Shown here piece after piece: positions 45,776 to 57,585 of a stretch of DNA of 64,000 nt. The notes under the pieces are model-generated. The model was not told the origin of the DNA, did not search any database, and was given only the letters and a program-made list of their open reading frames with translations. This stretch comes from an uncultured Paracoccaceae bacterium (lineage in GTDB: Bacteria; Pseudomonadota; Alphaproteobacteria; Rhodobacterales; Rhodobacteraceae): positions 209,591-273,590 of the forward strand of contig CATOSB010000012.1 in assembly GCA_951812305.1 (NCBI GenBank). The letters run 5' to 3'. Both the position numbers and the translations under genes were made by a program. The first letter of the stretch is position 1, and every line of letters begins with the position of its first letter.

Positions 45776-46515
45776 AACTTCCAGCCGGAATGCAGTGCGG
45801 CGATACCCATCGACAGGTTGCGGTATTTCACTTGGTCAAAACCTGCATCACGGATCATACCCGCGAACGACTCCTGATCGGGAAACTGCCGGATCGATTC
45901 CACAAGATACTGATAACTGTCGCGATCCCCGGTTATGGCCTTTCCCATCGTCGGAATGACGTTGAACGAATAAAGATCGTAGAGTTTCTGCATCCCCTGA
46001 TTTGGAAGTTGCGAAAATTCCAGCACCATCAACCGTCCACCGGGCTTCAGTACGCGGAACGCCTCACTCAAGGCTTCCTCAGGTCTAGTCACGTTCCGAA
46101 TGCCAAAACTGATGGTGTAGACGTCAAAGCTGTTGTTTTCGAAAGGCAAAGCCATCGCATCGCCCACAACCCACTCCAGCTGATCAGAAAGCTTTTCCGC
46201 TTCGGCCCGCTTTTGCCCTTCGACCAACATGCCTTCGGTCATGTCGCAGACGACCGCGCTGGCATCACCGGCCCGTCGAAGAAACCGGAACGCGATATCT
46301 CCGGTGCCGCCGGCGACATCCAACAATCGCTGTCCCCTGCGCGGTGCCAACCAATCCATCATCGCATCTTTCCAGATGCGATGAATTCCAACTGACATGA
46401 CGTCGTTCATCACGTCGTATTTTGATGCGACTGACGTAAACACGCCGTGCACGCGTCCGGCCTTGTCCGCCTCCAGGATCGTCTCGCTGCCGAAATGTGT
46501 TGTCTTTTCCGCCAT
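45772..46515 (-). CDS. ubiE: Demethylmenaquinone/2-polyprenyl-6-methoxy-1,4-benzoquinol methyltransferase
   Basis: From the ATG at 46515 the protein is 247 residues (a start at 46533 would add six). SAM-binding motif [16 protein letters not shown], motif [20 protein letters not shown] and the signature [20 protein letters not shown] identify UbiE. It performs the C-methylation in ubiquinone biosynthesis. It is divergent from mutM, a common Rhodobacterales arrangement. Confidence 0.95.
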   Translation of the reverse strand: MAEKTTHFGSETILEADKAGRVHGVFTSVASKYDVMNDVMSVGIHRIWKDAMMDWLAPRRGQRLLDVAGGTGDIAFRFLRRAGDASAVVCDMTEGMLVEGQKRAEAEKLSDQLEWVVGDAMALPFENNSFDVYTISFGIRNVTRPEEALSEAFRVLKPGGRLMVLEFSQLPNQGMQKLYDLYSFNVIPTMGKAITGDRDSYQYLVESIRQFPDQESFAGMIRDAGFDQVKYRNLSMGIAALHSGWKF

Positions 46516-46602
46516 AGGCCCTTGCCCGCGCATTGAAACTCACCCTTCTTATATGTCTGAACCGGGCTGTTACAATCGGCCCAAGGGTCGCGGAGGAAAA
46601 TC

Positions 46603-47454
46603 GTGCCGGAACTGCCAGAGGTCGAAACCGTGCGCCGTGGCTTGGTGCCCGTGATGGAAGGCGCGAAGATTGCGACTGCAGATGTCAATCGACCCGATCT
46701 GCGCTGGCCGTTTCCAGAACGAATGTCCGAACGGCTGACCAGTAAGACTGTCACAGCACTGGGCCGCCGGTCGAAATACATCCTTGCCGATCTCAATTCC
46801 GGCGAAACACTGATCATTCACCTCGGTATGTCAGGTCGGATGCTGATATCGGGCGCCGCTTTGGGCGAATTCCACCACGATCATCCGGCACCGGAAAAAC
46901 ACGACCACGTGGTCCTGCATATGGCCAACGGTGCCCGCGTGACGTTTAATGATGCGCGCCGTTTTGGCGCCATGGATCTTGCAGCCACTGAATCTGTGGA
47001 AAAGCACTGGCTGCTAAAAGATCTCGGACCGGAACCGTTAGGAAACGCGTTTGACGAGGATTATTTAGTCGAGCGACTCAGCAATCGTCGAACCCCGATA
47101 AAATCTGCACTTCTGGATCAGAAAATTGTTGCCGGATTGGGGAATATTTACGTCTGCGAGACGTTATTTCGTGCTGGTGTGTCACCAAAACGCCATGCAG
47201 GGAATCTCTCACAGCGACGCGCGGGCGCCTTGGTTCCAATCATTCGTCAGGTTCTGACAGATGCCATTGATGCAGGCGGTTCGTCACTGAAAGACTTCCG
47301 CCAAGCCGATGGAGAACTTGGTTATTTTCAGCATTCTTTCGATGTATACGACCGCGAAGGTGAACCCTGTCGCAAACCCGATTGCACCGGAACAATTGGG
47401 CGAATCGTTCAATCGGGGCGCTCGTCATTCTATTGCCCGCAATGCCAAAGATGA
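46603..47454 (+). CDS. mutM: Formamidopyrimidine-DNA glycosylase
   Basis: The GTG start at 46603 yields [13 protein letters not shown], with Pro2 as the catalytic nucleophile after Met removal and Glu3 beside it. The 283-residue protein has the helix-two-turn-helix region ([20 protein letters not shown]) and a C-terminal zinc finger, [19 protein letters not shown] with YCPQCQR. It removes oxidised purines from DNA. Confidence 0.96.
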   Translation: MPELPEVETVRRGLVPVMEGAKIATADVNRPDLRWPFPERMSERLTSKTVTALGRRSKYILADLNSGETLIIHLGMSGRMLISGAALGEFHHDHPAPEKHDHVVLHMANGARVTFNDARRFGAMDLAATESVEKHWLLKDLGPEPLGNAFDEDYLVERLSNRRTPIKSALLDQKIVAGLGNIYVCETLFRAGVSPKRHAGNLSQRRAGALVPIIRQVLTDAIDAGGSSLKDFRQADGELGYFQHSFDVYDREGEPCRKPDCTGTIGRIVQSGRSSFYCPQCQR

Positions 47455-47516
47455 CTTGCGCACCGCTTCGCGCGTGGTAAGGAATCCCGTTACGAGCAAC
47501 AACCATAGGCAAGCTC

Positions 47517-48293
47517 ATGGCCTTCAAGACGCTGATCGTCGACGTTGAAGACCACGTATCCCTGATCAAACTCAACCGTCCTGATGCACTGAATGCGCTG
47601 AATTCCGAACTGGTCTCGGAACTCGCCACGGCATTGCGTGAGGCGGAAGAGAACGAAAAGGTGCGTGTGATTGTTATTACCGGGTCTGAAAAGGCCTTTG
47701 CCGCCGGTGCCGACATCAAGGAGATGTCGGAAAAGACCTTTGTCGAAGTGGCTAATGAAAACCTCTTTGGTTCCGTAGGCGACGAATTCGCCCGCGTTCG
47801 CAAACCCGTCATCGCGGCTGTATGTGGTTATGCGCTGGGCGGTGGTTGCGAACTGGCGATGATGTGCGATTTCATTATCGCAGCCGACAACGCAAAATTC
47901 GGCCAACCGGAAGTAAACCTTGGTGTCATCCCGGGCATCGGCGGGACCCAGCGGCTGACCCGCCTTATCGGCAAGTCCAAGGCGATGGACATGAACCTGA
48001 CGGGCCGTTTCATTGATGCCGAGGAAGCCGAACGGTCTGGCCTGGTCAGCCGTGTCGTCCCTGCCAAGAAGCTGATGGAAGAGGCGTTGGCGACGGCTCA
48101 AAAGATTGCCGAAAAATCTGAACTGGCCACACGCACCATAAAAGAATCGGTCAATCGCGCCTATGAAACCACTTTGCAGGAAGGTCTGCTTTTTGAACGC
48201 CGATCTTTTCATGCGCTTTTCGCCACTGAAGACCAGAAAGAGGGCATGGCCGCGTTTCTGGAAAAACGAGAGCCGCAGTTTCGCGACAAGTAA
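47517..48293 (+). CDS. Enoyl-CoA hydratase
   Basis: This 258-residue crotonase has the oxyanion motif AAGADIKEM near residue 63 and both catalytic Glu residues, in [12 protein letters not shown] and [20 protein letters not shown]. It hydrates short-chain enoyl-CoA in beta-oxidation. Its position between mutM and rpsT is typical of the order Rhodobacterales. Confidence 0.93.
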   Translation: MAFKTLIVDVEDHVSLIKLNRPDALNALNSELVSELATALREAEENEKVRVIVITGSEKAFAAGADIKEMSEKTFVEVANENLFGSVGDEFARVRKPVIAAVCGYALGGGCELAMMCDFIIAADNAKFGQPEVNLGVIPGIGGTQRLTRLIGKSKAMDMNLTGRFIDAEEAERSGLVSRVVPAKKLMEEALATAQKIAEKSELATRTIKESVNRAYETTLQEGLLFERRSFHALFATEDQKEGMAAFLEKREPQFRDK

Positions 48294-48434
48294 CGCTTGC
48301 TTTCAGCGGCGCGCTGGCGTATTCGGCCCGCCGACATGCGCGCGAGGCCCGCTTTGGCCGGAATTTGCCAAGACCGTCAGGTTGGGCCGTGCTGCTTGTA
48401 AGTAATGTGAACCAACCCAAGGATGGGAACCAAA

Positions 48435-48698
48435 ATGGCAAATTCGCCCCAGGCCAAGAAACGCGCGCGTCAGAATGCCCGCCGTCTTGAAATCAACAAA
48501 GCGCGCCGTTCGCGCATTCGTACTCAACTGCGCAAAGTAGAAGAGGCGATTGCCTCCGGTGACAAAGATGTTGCAAGCGCGGCTTTGCGCGCGGCTCAAC
48601 CCGAATTGATGCGTGGTGTCGCAAAAGGCGTGTTCTACAAAAACACCGCGGCGCGCAAAATGTCGCGCCTCAGCTCGCGCGTCAAAGCACTCGGTTAA
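48435..48698 (+). CDS. rpsT: 30S ribosomal protein S20
   Basis: The protein [20 protein letters not shown]... is 87 residues, the standard S20 length, Lys/Arg/Ala-rich and helical. The ATG at 48435 is preferred over the in-frame ATG four codons upstream because native S20 starts MAN. It binds the 5' domain of 16S rRNA. Confidence 0.97.
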   Translation: MANSPQAKKRARQNARRLEINKARRSRIRTQLRKVEEAIASGDKDVASAALRAAQPELMRGVAKGVFYKNTAARKMSRLSSRVKALG

Positions 48699-48719
48699 CC
48701 ATTCGATTCGAATCCCAAA

Positions 48720-48743
48720 CCGCGCGTCTTACCCGGCGCGCGG
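48720..48743 (+). terminator. Possible terminator hairpin after rpsT
   Basis: CCGCGCG at 48720-48726 pairs with CGCGCGG at 48737-48743, 21 bases after the rpsT stop. A run of seven T follows about 20 bases later, not directly after the stem, so termination is plausible but not certain. Confidence 0.45.
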
Positions 48744-49195
48744 AAATTATCTGTGCTGTGATTTTTTTGACACCTCGTAACGGTGCCCAGCCGATTCTGT
48801 GGACCGCTTTTCGCAATAACTGATCGTCAAGCGAATAGTTCTGTTGCGACAGCTTCCCACTTGTTGCTAGCGTCCATGTCAGCGATTCATCGTAACACAG
48901 ACTTTCGGGGGGATTCTTGTTGAAACGCTGAGCGGGATATTGGTGACGGGCTTACCATTTCGTTCAATCTGCGAGCTGCCATTCGTGCGTTTGACAAGAC
49001 CAACAGAACAAAGCTGATTCGCCGCTTCGTGACCCTGGGCAGGGTCTCGGAATTTTGCGGGTTTTGGTTTCAGTTCGGTTTTTCCCATCAGGTCAACGCA
49101 ACCGCAGGAAAGAATACGGCGCGAAACGTTGCGTGTGGATTGTGGGTGCGATGAACCTTGAACCAGGCGTCGCATCGAGCACGGGACAATGATGA
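48744..49195. other. Gene-free region upstream of dnaA
   Basis: About 450 bases without a convincing gene. It must hold the dnaA promoter. A seven-T run lies near 48762. TGTGGAT at 49134-49140, followed by TGTGGG, carries the core of a DnaA box (ATCCACA on the other strand) but not the full 9-mer, so autoregulation is possible. No cluster of consensus boxes or AT-rich unwinding element was seen, so I do not call oriC here. Confidence 0.5.
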
Positions 49196-50566
49196 ATGCG
49201 GGTCGAATGCGAAATGGATAACGAACTTTGGGGACGTCTGAAGAATGAACTTGTCAGGGATATCGGGCACAACAACTTCGTGAATTGGATTGAGCCGCTG
49301 GAGCTTTCCGAATCCGAGGCTGGAACTGTTACGTTTCTTGTTGCGACCAATTTCATGGGCGATTGGGTCCAGCGAAATTTTGGCGACAAGATTTTGCATT
49401 TGTTCAAATCTCACAATCATCCGGTGAAACGGGTAAACTTTTCTGTGCCAGCGGTGGTGAAGCCCTCGGCGCCGCGCACTCAAAAGCCTGCCGCAAGAAC
49501 GAATGCCTTTGGTGACGACACAAGTGTTCCGGGCGCTCCGCTTGATCCTCGCTTTACCTTCGAACGCTTTGTTGTGGGAAAACCAAATGAACTGGCTCAC
49601 GCCGCCGCCCGCCGTGTGGCGGAAGGCAATGAGGTCACGTTCAATCCGCTGTTCCTTTACGGCGGGGTTGGCCTTGGTAAAACACATTTGATGCACGCTA
49701 TCGCGCATGAGCTTCAAACCATGCGGTCAGATTTGAGAGTCGTCTATCTTTCCGCCGAGCAGTTTATGTATCGCTTTATTCAGGCGCTGCGCGACAAGCA
49801 GATGATGGACTTCAAACAGATGTTCCGCTCTGTCGATGTGTTGATGGTCGACGATGTACAGTTCATTGCCGGCAAGGATTCAACACAGGAAGAATTTTTC
49901 CACACGTTCAACGCGCTGGTTGATCAGAACAAGCAGATCATTATTTCAGCAGACCGGGCGCCCGGCGAAATCAAGGATCTCGAAGAGCGTATTAAGTCCC
50001 GCCTGCAATCCGGCCTCGTCGTTGATCTGCACCCGACCGACTATGAGCTTCGCCTTGGCATCCTTCAGCAGAAAGTCGACCTGCACCGCGGCCAATATGG
50101 CAACCTGACAATCGCCGATGGCGTTCTGGAATTCCTTGCGCATCGCATTTCCAACAACGTTCGCGTGTTGGAAGGCGCGCTGATGCGGCTGTTTGCCTTT
50201 GCCTCGCTTGTGGGGAAGGAAATCACGCTTGATCTGGCGCAGGATTGTCTGGCCGATATCCTCCGCGAAGCCGACCGCAAGGTCACCATCGAGGAAATTC
50301 AGCGCAAAGTCAGCGAACACTATAACATCCGCCTGTCCGACCTGATCGGACCCCGCCGTGTGCGAACCATCGCCCGCCCGCGTCAGGTCGCTATGTATCT
50401 GGCCAAACAGTTAACGGCGCGCAGCCTGCCGGAAATCGGTCGCCGTTTTGGCGGGCGCGATCACACAACAGTCATGCATGGTGTGCGTAAGATCGAAGAA
50501 CTGAAAGGCACTGACAGCCAGATTGCCGAAGACATCGAATTGCTGCGCCGCGCATTGGAGGCCTAG
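49196..50566 (+). CDS. dnaA: Chromosomal replication initiator protein DnaA
   Basis: This 456-residue protein (450 if it starts at the ATG at 49214) has domain I (ELWGRLKNELVRDIGHNNFV), AAA+ domain III with Walker A GGVGLGKTHLMHA and Walker B VLMVDDVQF, and the domain IV signature GRDHTTVMHGVRKIEEL. It binds DnaA boxes and opens the origin. dnaN and recF follow. Confidence 0.97.
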   Translation: MRVECEMDNELWGRLKNELVRDIGHNNFVNWIEPLELSESEAGTVTFLVATNFMGDWVQRNFGDKILHLFKSHNHPVKRVNFSVPAVVKPSAPRTQKPAARTNAFGDDTSVPGAPLDPRFTFERFVVGKPNELAHAAARRVAEGNEVTFNPLFLYGGVGLGKTHLMHAIAHELQTMRSDLRVVYLSAEQFMYRFIQALRDKQMMDFKQMFRSVDVLMVDDVQFIAGKDSTQEEFFHTFNALVDQNKQIIISADRAPGEIKDLEERIKSRLQSGLVVDLHPTDYELRLGILQQKVDLHRGQYGNLTIADGVLEFLAHRISNNVRVLEGALMRLFAFASLVGKEITLDLAQDCLADILREADRKVTIEEIQRKVSEHYNIRLSDLIGPRRVRTIARPRQVAMYLAKQLTARSLPEIGRRFGGRDHTTVMHGVRKIEELKGTDSQIAEDIELLRRALEA

Positions 50567-50621
50567 GCCGCTCTTGACGACCCGGTAAAAGCCGCGTTCT
50601 TTTCAAAAAAACACTTGTCCC

Positions 50622-50651
50622 GGGGCGTGAAACTAGTAGGTTTCACTCCCC
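50622..50651. promoter_or_regulatory. Inverted repeat between dnaA and dnaN
   Basis: GGGGCGTGAAAC (50622-50633) pairs with GTTTCACTCCCC (50640-50651), with one mismatch, around a 6-base loop containing CTAGTAG-like sequence. There is no T tract. It could be an operator for dnaN or an mRNA hairpin. Confidence 0.4.
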
Positions 50652-50678
50652 GCTTGGCACGATTAAGGGAAAGAGTGC

Positions 50679-51797
50679 ATGAAACTTTCCATCGAACGCA
50701 GCACACTGTTGAAGGCCGTCGGTCAGGCACAATCCGTGGTCGAACGGCGCAACACGATCCCGATCCTTGCAAACGTTCTGATCGAGGCCGAAGGCGACAG
50801 CGTCAGTATGCGTGCCACAGATCTGGACATTGAAGTTGTTGACAAAGCTGATGCCAAAGTGGAACGCGCCGGTGCCACCACGGTAAGCGCGGTGACTCTG
50901 AACGAGATTGTGCGCAAGCTGCCCGATGGCGCGTTGGTTGAGCTGACTGATGATGGAGCGTCCGGACGCCTGACAATAGAGGCTGGCCGTTCGAACTTTT
51001 CGCTGGCGACCCTGCCCAAGGAAGATTTCCCGGTGATGGCGTCATCGGAATACCAGTCGAATTTCTCGGCACCCGCACCGGTTTTGCGGCGCCTGTTCGA
51101 CAAATCAAAATTTGCGATTTCTACAGAGGAAACGCGCTATTATCTGAACGGCGTCTATATGCATGTCGCGGACTCCGATGGTGGCAAGGTCCTGCGCTGC
51201 GTCGCAACCGACGGACACCGTCTGGCGCGAATCGACACCGATCTTCCTTCTGGTGCAGAAGACATGCCCGGCGTGATCGTGCCTCGCAAAACTGTAGGTG
51301 AATTGCGTAAACTATTGGACGATGACGAGGTCACCATTGCTGTCAGCGTGAGCGAGACCAAGGTTCGCTTTTCGACTCCGGATATCACGCTGACATCGAA
51401 GGTTATTGACGGCACTTTCCCCGACTACACCCGTGTCATCCCCGCCGGAAACACCCGCAAGATGGAGGTAGACGCCGCCGAGTTTGCGCAGGCCGTCGAC
51501 CGTGTGGCAACCGTGTCCTCGGAACGCTCCCGTGCCGTGAAGATGCAACTTGATGAAGATCGTCTGGTATTGTCCGTCAATGCGCCCGACAGCGGTATGG
51601 CTGAAGAAGAGCTTGCCGTGGCCTATGGCGATGAAGGACTTGAGATTGGCTTCAACGCCAAATACCTCTTGGAAATCGCCAGCCAGGTTGATCGTGAGAA
51701 CGCTGTCTTTTTGTTCAATTCATCTGGCGATCCGACATTGATGCGTGAAGGCAACGACACCAGCGCGGTTTATGTCGTTATGCCGATGCGGGTGTAA
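50679..51797 (+). CDS. dnaN: DNA polymerase III sliding clamp, beta subunit
   Basis: This 372-residue protein is built of three clamp folds. The start MKLSIERSTLLKAVGQAQSV and VVERRNTIPILANVLIEAEG are typical of the family, as is the C-terminus DPTLMREGNDTSAVYVVMPM. It forms the ring that tethers the replicase. AAGGGAAAG lies before the ATG. Confidence 0.97.
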   Translation: MKLSIERSTLLKAVGQAQSVVERRNTIPILANVLIEAEGDSVSMRATDLDIEVVDKADAKVERAGATTVSAVTLNEIVRKLPDGALVELTDDGASGRLTIEAGRSNFSLATLPKEDFPVMASSEYQSNFSAPAPVLRRLFDKSKFAISTEETRYYLNGVYMHVADSDGGKVLRCVATDGHRLARIDTDLPSGAEDMPGVIVPRKTVGELRKLLDDDEVTIAVSVSETKVRFSTPDITLTSKVIDGTFPDYTRVIPAGNTRKMEVDAAEFAQAVDRVATVSSERSRAVKMQLDEDRLVLSVNAPDSGMAEEELAVAYGDEGLEIGFNAKYLLEIASQVDRENAVFLFNSSGDPTLMREGNDTSAVYVVMPMRV

Positions 51798-51857
51798 CCC
51801 GCTTTCGGCGCATGAATTCCGCGATACTTTCGTCGATAATGTGAAGGAGCAGGGCAA

Positions 51858-52967
51858 GTGACGAGACTGGCCCTGACACATCTGACGCTTTCCCACTATC
51901 GTTCGCATAAATCCGCGAAGCTGGATTTGGACGTTGGCGTAATCGCAATTTATGGTCCCAACGGCGCAGGCAAGACCAATATCCTCGAAGCCGTATCGCT
52001 TTTTGCTCCCGGTCGCGGGCTGCGGCGGGCGAAAGCAGAGGAATTCGCTCGACAGCCAGAAGCCGTGGGTTGGAAGGTCGGCGGATTTCTCGAAAGCCTT
52101 GGTCAATCCCACGAAATTGCCACTTGGGCCGAACCCGGCGCGGCGCGGTCAGTTACAATCGACGACAAGCCGGCTTCCCAAGCAGCACTTGGCAAGGTGG
52201 CGCGGATGGTTTGGCTGGTGCCGTCAATGGACCGGTTGTGGATCGAGGCCGCAGAGGGTCGGCGGCGATTTTTGGACCGCATTACGCTCAGTTTCGAGCC
52301 TAAGCATGCCGAATTCGCTCTGGCTTATGAAAAGTCGATGCGAGAAAGAAACCGTTTGCTAAAGGATCAGGTGCGCGATGCACATTGGTACCTGGCGCTT
52401 GAAAGCCAAATGGCGGAGGCGGGAATTGCAATCCAGGAAAACCGCCGCCGTGCGATTGAGCGTTTGCATGCCGCGCAGACCTCTGCCGACTCTGCTTTTC
52501 CTACCGCCAATCTAACCCTCCTAGCCACCGAGGACGCCGAAACTCCGCAGACTGTCGAAGAATTTACCGCCGCGCTCGCCGCAAACCGTCAGCGCGACCT
52601 TTACGCTGGCCGAACGCTTATCGGCCCCCACCGCGCCGATGTCGACGCGGTTTTTGCCGAGAAGGGCGTCGCGGCCAAGCAATGTTCTACAGGAGAGCAA
52701 AAGGCCCTGCTCATTTCCCTGATCCTCGCCAATGCCCGTGCGCTGTCCGACGAAATAGGCGCTCCACCAATTGTCCTTCTCGACGAAGTCGCCGCGCATC
52801 TGGATGTAAATCGGCGCATTGCGCTATACGAAGAAATCACCGCGCTTGGCGCGCAAGCCTGGATGACCGGCACCGGGGCAGATTTGTTTGCAGAACTTGG
52901 CGAAACTGCTCAACGAATCGAGGTGACCGAGTCCGGCGGGCATTCGGAAATTCAACCAGGGAATTGA
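51858..52967 (+). CDS. recF: DNA replication/repair protein RecF
   Basis: The GTG start at 51858 gives 369 residues. Walker A is GPNGAGKTNILEAVS, the signature region is CSTGEQKALLISL, and Walker B is PPIVLLDEVAAHLD. RecF loads RecA at gaps with RecO and RecR. It follows dnaN by 60 bases. Confidence 0.96.
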   Translation: MTRLALTHLTLSHYRSHKSAKLDLDVGVIAIYGPNGAGKTNILEAVSLFAPGRGLRRAKAEEFARQPEAVGWKVGGFLESLGQSHEIATWAEPGAARSVTIDDKPASQAALGKVARMVWLVPSMDRLWIEAAEGRRRFLDRITLSFEPKHAEFALAYEKSMRERNRLLKDQVRDAHWYLALESQMAEAGIAIQENRRRAIERLHAAQTSADSAFPTANLTLLATEDAETPQTVEEFTAALAANRQRDLYAGRTLIGPHRADVDAVFAEKGVAAKQCSTGEQKALLISLILANARALSDEIGAPPIVLLDEVAAHLDVNRRIALYEEITALGAQAWMTGTGADLFAELGETAQRIEVTESGGHSEIQPGN

Positions 52968-52970
52968 GCA

Positions 52971-53360
52971 ATGAAAATCCTGTCACTGATCCTCTCGTTC
53001 GCCGCCGTGCTGGTTAATTGGGCATATGCTCAGAACGCGAATGGCGCATGGGTCGGAATTGGCTATCAGAACGGCGACACATGGGCCGTCGAGGTTCAGA
53101 TCGTTCCCGGTGGCGCGAGGGTGGACTATCCGGACATTCCCTGCGGTGGAGTCTGGGTATTTGACGCCAATACAAACATACGCGGGACCGAATGGCTGAC
53201 CTATGGCCACGACCTTTGTCTTGACGGTTTGACGGTCGAAGCAACGACCACCAGTGCAGAATTGATGATCCGTTGGTTCGACACGAACTCAGCCGAAATC
53301 GCCCATGCGCCGCTCCGTCGTGCGGACGGAAAGCGCGGTGGCGGCAAGAAAGACAATTAG
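52971..53360 (+). CDS. Hypothetical small secreted protein
   Basis: This 129-residue protein has a signal peptide (residues 1-21, ending AYA before QNANGAW). The mature part is beta-rich with WVGIGYQNGDTWAVEVQIVP and two Cys (near residues 62 and 86) that could form a disulfide. It ends in a basic Gly/Lys tail. I do not recognise the family. It starts 3 bases after recF and may be co-transcribed. Confidence 0.75.
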   Translation: MKILSLILSFAAVLVNWAYAQNANGAWVGIGYQNGDTWAVEVQIVPGGARVDYPDIPCGGVWVFDANTNIRGTEWLTYGHDLCLDGLTVEATTTSAELMIRWFDTNSAEIAHAPLRRADGKRGGGKKDN

Positions 53361-53369
53361 GCCGCTTTG

Positions 53370-53876
53370 ATGAATATCGCCCTTTTGCGCGGAATCAATG
53401 TCGGAGGCCACGGCAAACTGCCGATGGCCGATCTGCGCAGAATTCTCGCGGATCTCGGCGCCAAATGCGTTGCCACCTACATCCAATCCGGCAACGCCGT
53501 CTTTGACGGTGATGTAACGGGCAAGTCGATCAGTGCGGCAATCGAGACCGAAAAGGGATTCTACCGCGACTGCATTGTCATTACATCCCACGATCTGGCC
53601 CGCGCAATTGCAGAAAACCCGTTCCCCGAGGCGCAAACAGAGCCTAAATCACTGCATTTCGGCTTTCTTGCTGGCCCGCCATCGCCCGGCGACCTTGACG
53701 CCGCCAAAGCACCGAAGGAGCGCTGGCACCTCACCGAGCGCGTCTTTTACCTCCATACACCGGGTGGATTATTACACGGGAAATTGGCCAAGGGGTTGGA
53801 CCGTCGCCTTGGCTGCCCGGTGACGATGCGCAACTGGTCGACAGTGTCAAAGCTTGCCGATATGGCCGGTTTATGA
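53370..53876 (+). CDS. DUF1697 family protein
   Basis: This 168-residue protein opens with MNIALLRGINVGGHGKLPMA and has TYIQSGNAVFDG, both hallmarks of the DUF1697 family. The C-terminal half has GKLAKGLDRRLGCPVTMRNW and STVSKLADMA. The biochemical role of the family is not established. The stop overlaps the start of the LysE gene. Confidence 0.9.
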   Translation: MNIALLRGINVGGHGKLPMADLRRILADLGAKCVATYIQSGNAVFDGDVTGKSISAAIETEKGFYRDCIVITSHDLARAIAENPFPEAQTEPKSLHFGFLAGPPSPGDLDAAKAPKERWHLTERVFYLHTPGGLLHGKLAKGLDRRLGCPVTMRNWSTVSKLADMAGL

Positions 53877-54493
53877 CTGTCACCACCTTCGATCTCGCAC
53901 TTTATGCTGGTGCGCTCTTTATTCTGTTTATTACACCCGGTCCCGTCTGGGTGGCCGTTTTGGCGCGCACTATGTCGGGTGGGTTCAACGCGGCTTGGCC
54001 TTTGGCGCTGGGCGTGGCGCTTGGCGATGCAATCTGGCCCTTTGTCGCCATTCTGGGCGTCACGTGGGTCGTGTCGCAATTTGCCGGATTCATGCTGGTT
54101 CTGAAATGGGTCGCCGTTGTGATGTTCTTTGTGATGGGGTACCTCGTTATCCGTGCCGCCGATAAACAGATCGGACAAGACAGCAGGCTGACCCGCCCGG
54201 GCATGTGGGCGGGTTTTGTGGCTGGATTCGTTGCGGTCACGGCCAACCCGAAAGCGGCGCTATTCTACATGGGGTTACTGCCCGGCTTCTTCGATCTGAC
54301 GACGACGACATGGGCTGACATCGCAGTGATTGTTCCGCTTTCAATGGTCGTACCATTTGCGGGAAATTTGTTTTTGGCGGCGTTGGTTGATCGCGTCAGG
54401 CGGCTCTTAACGTCGCCTGAAGCGCTCCGTCGAACAAACGTAATTTCGGGCTGTTTGCTGATCGGTGTCGGTGTTCTGATCGCATTTACCTGA
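53873..54493 (+). CDS. LysE/RhtB family transporter
   Basis: This 206-residue membrane protein has about six helices and the LysE signature FITPGPVWVAVLARTMSGG near residue 20. It also has GFVAGFVAVTANPKAALFYM. It would export amino acids or derivatives. The substrate is unknown. It overlaps the DUF1697 gene by 4 bases. Confidence 0.9.
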   Translation: MTVTTFDLALYAGALFILFITPGPVWVAVLARTMSGGFNAAWPLALGVALGDAIWPFVAILGVTWVVSQFAGFMLVLKWVAVVMFFVMGYLVIRAADKQIGQDSRLTRPGMWAGFVAGFVAVTANPKAALFYMGLLPGFFDLTTTTWADIAVIVPLSMVVPFAGNLFLAALVDRVRRLLTSPEALRRTNVISGCLLIGVGVLIAFT

Positions 54494-54519
54494 GGCGCAG
54501 AAACACCCACAAAACCTAG

Positions 54520-56985
<2,466 letters not shown>

Positions 56986-57056
56986 TCAGGCTTGATCTGC
57001 GCTTTGCTGCTGGCGCTCTATGTGCCGCTCAGGGCGGCGGACCCAATAGACGATTA

Positions 57057-57125
57057 TCAGGTAGGTAATATGGCCATGACGACCGGCGTGACCGGGGTCG
57101 GCAGAAATGTCCAAAGAATGTCCAC
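57057..57125 (-). CDS. Possible 22-residue peptide with strong ribosome-binding site
   Basis: A GTG at 57125 is preceded by AAGGAG 7 bases upstream and opens a short frame, MDILWTFLPTPVTPVVMAIL followed by two residues. It is hydrophobic with a single possible membrane segment. It lies downstream of the pilin gene on the same strand. I cannot name it, and such short frames can be chance. Confidence 0.25.
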   Translation of the reverse strand: MDILWTFLPTPVTPVVMAILPT

Positions 57126-57153
57126 GACGGTACTCCTTACAAAAGTTTGGGCA

Positions 57154-57170
57154 CGGCGCGAAGTGCGCCG
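57154..57170 (-). terminator. Hairpin downstream of the pilin gene
   Basis: On the minus strand, CGGCGC pairs with GCGCCG around a 5-base loop, about 26 bases after the pilin stop, followed by TGCCCAAACTTTT. This could end the pilin transcript. The T tract is offset, so confidence is low. Confidence 0.4.
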
Positions 57171-57195
57171 AACCCGATCTTCGTGTTACCAAAAC

Positions 57196-57390
57196 TTAGT
57201 AAGTGGTCTTGATGCCCAAGGACGACAGGTGGTTGCCAATTTCAGTGGCATAGTCGTCAGTGGCGCCACCAACAGTCGTCAGAACGGCGATGCCGAGGCC
57301 AACGATTGCAGCAGTCAGCACGACCCAGTCGACGGTAACAGCACCGTCTTCGTCGCGTGCGAAGGTGTTGATCAGGTTTACGAGTTTCAT
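57196..57390 (-). CDS. Flp-family type IVb pilin-like protein
   Basis: This 64-residue protein has a short basic leader followed by DEDGAVTVDWVVLTAAIVGL, which resembles the prepilin processing region and hydrophobic N-helix of Flp/Tad pilins in Rhodobacterales. It is probably cleaved by a TadV-type peptidase and assembled into an adhesive pilus. No other tad genes are nearby, so it is an isolated pilin gene. The region 57391-57538 upstream is AT-rich and should hold its promoter. Confidence 0.82.
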   Translation of the reverse strand: MKLVNLINTFARDEDGAVTVDWVVLTAAIVGLGIAVLTTVGGATDDYATEIGNHLSSLGIKTTY

Positions 57391-57538
57391 TTCATTCTGC
57401 TCCGTGAGTTTTTGATAAGTTTGTTGTAGTGAACCACGGAGTTCTCCCCGCAGTGGTTGTATTAATCTTTGTTAATTGTGTTTGAATTGCGGACTTGGCT
57501 GGGTAATTTTGGTGAAATTTGCGGAATTTTTATGGTAA

Positions 57539-57567
57539 ATGCCCCCCGCTTGTTCCGCGGGAGGCAT
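57539..57567 (-). terminator. Hairpin, likely original terminator of the EF-G-like gene
   Basis: ATGCCCCCCGC (57539-57549) pairs with GCGGGAGGCAT (57557-57567), one mismatch, loop of 7. On the minus strand it is followed by an AT-rich stretch. It now lies beyond IS66 copy 2, which separates it from the EF-G-like gene it probably served. Confidence 0.5.
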
Positions 57568-57585
57568 CTGTGATTTACATATTTT

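Noticed and set aside
48744-49195. oriC upstream of dnaA
   Set aside because: No consensus DnaA boxes or AT-rich unwinding region are visible; only partial box cores occur.
56992-57429. Plus-strand frame of 145 residues over the pilin gene
   Set aside because: It overlaps the minus-strand pilin, which has clear prepilin features; the plus frame lacks recognisable motifs.
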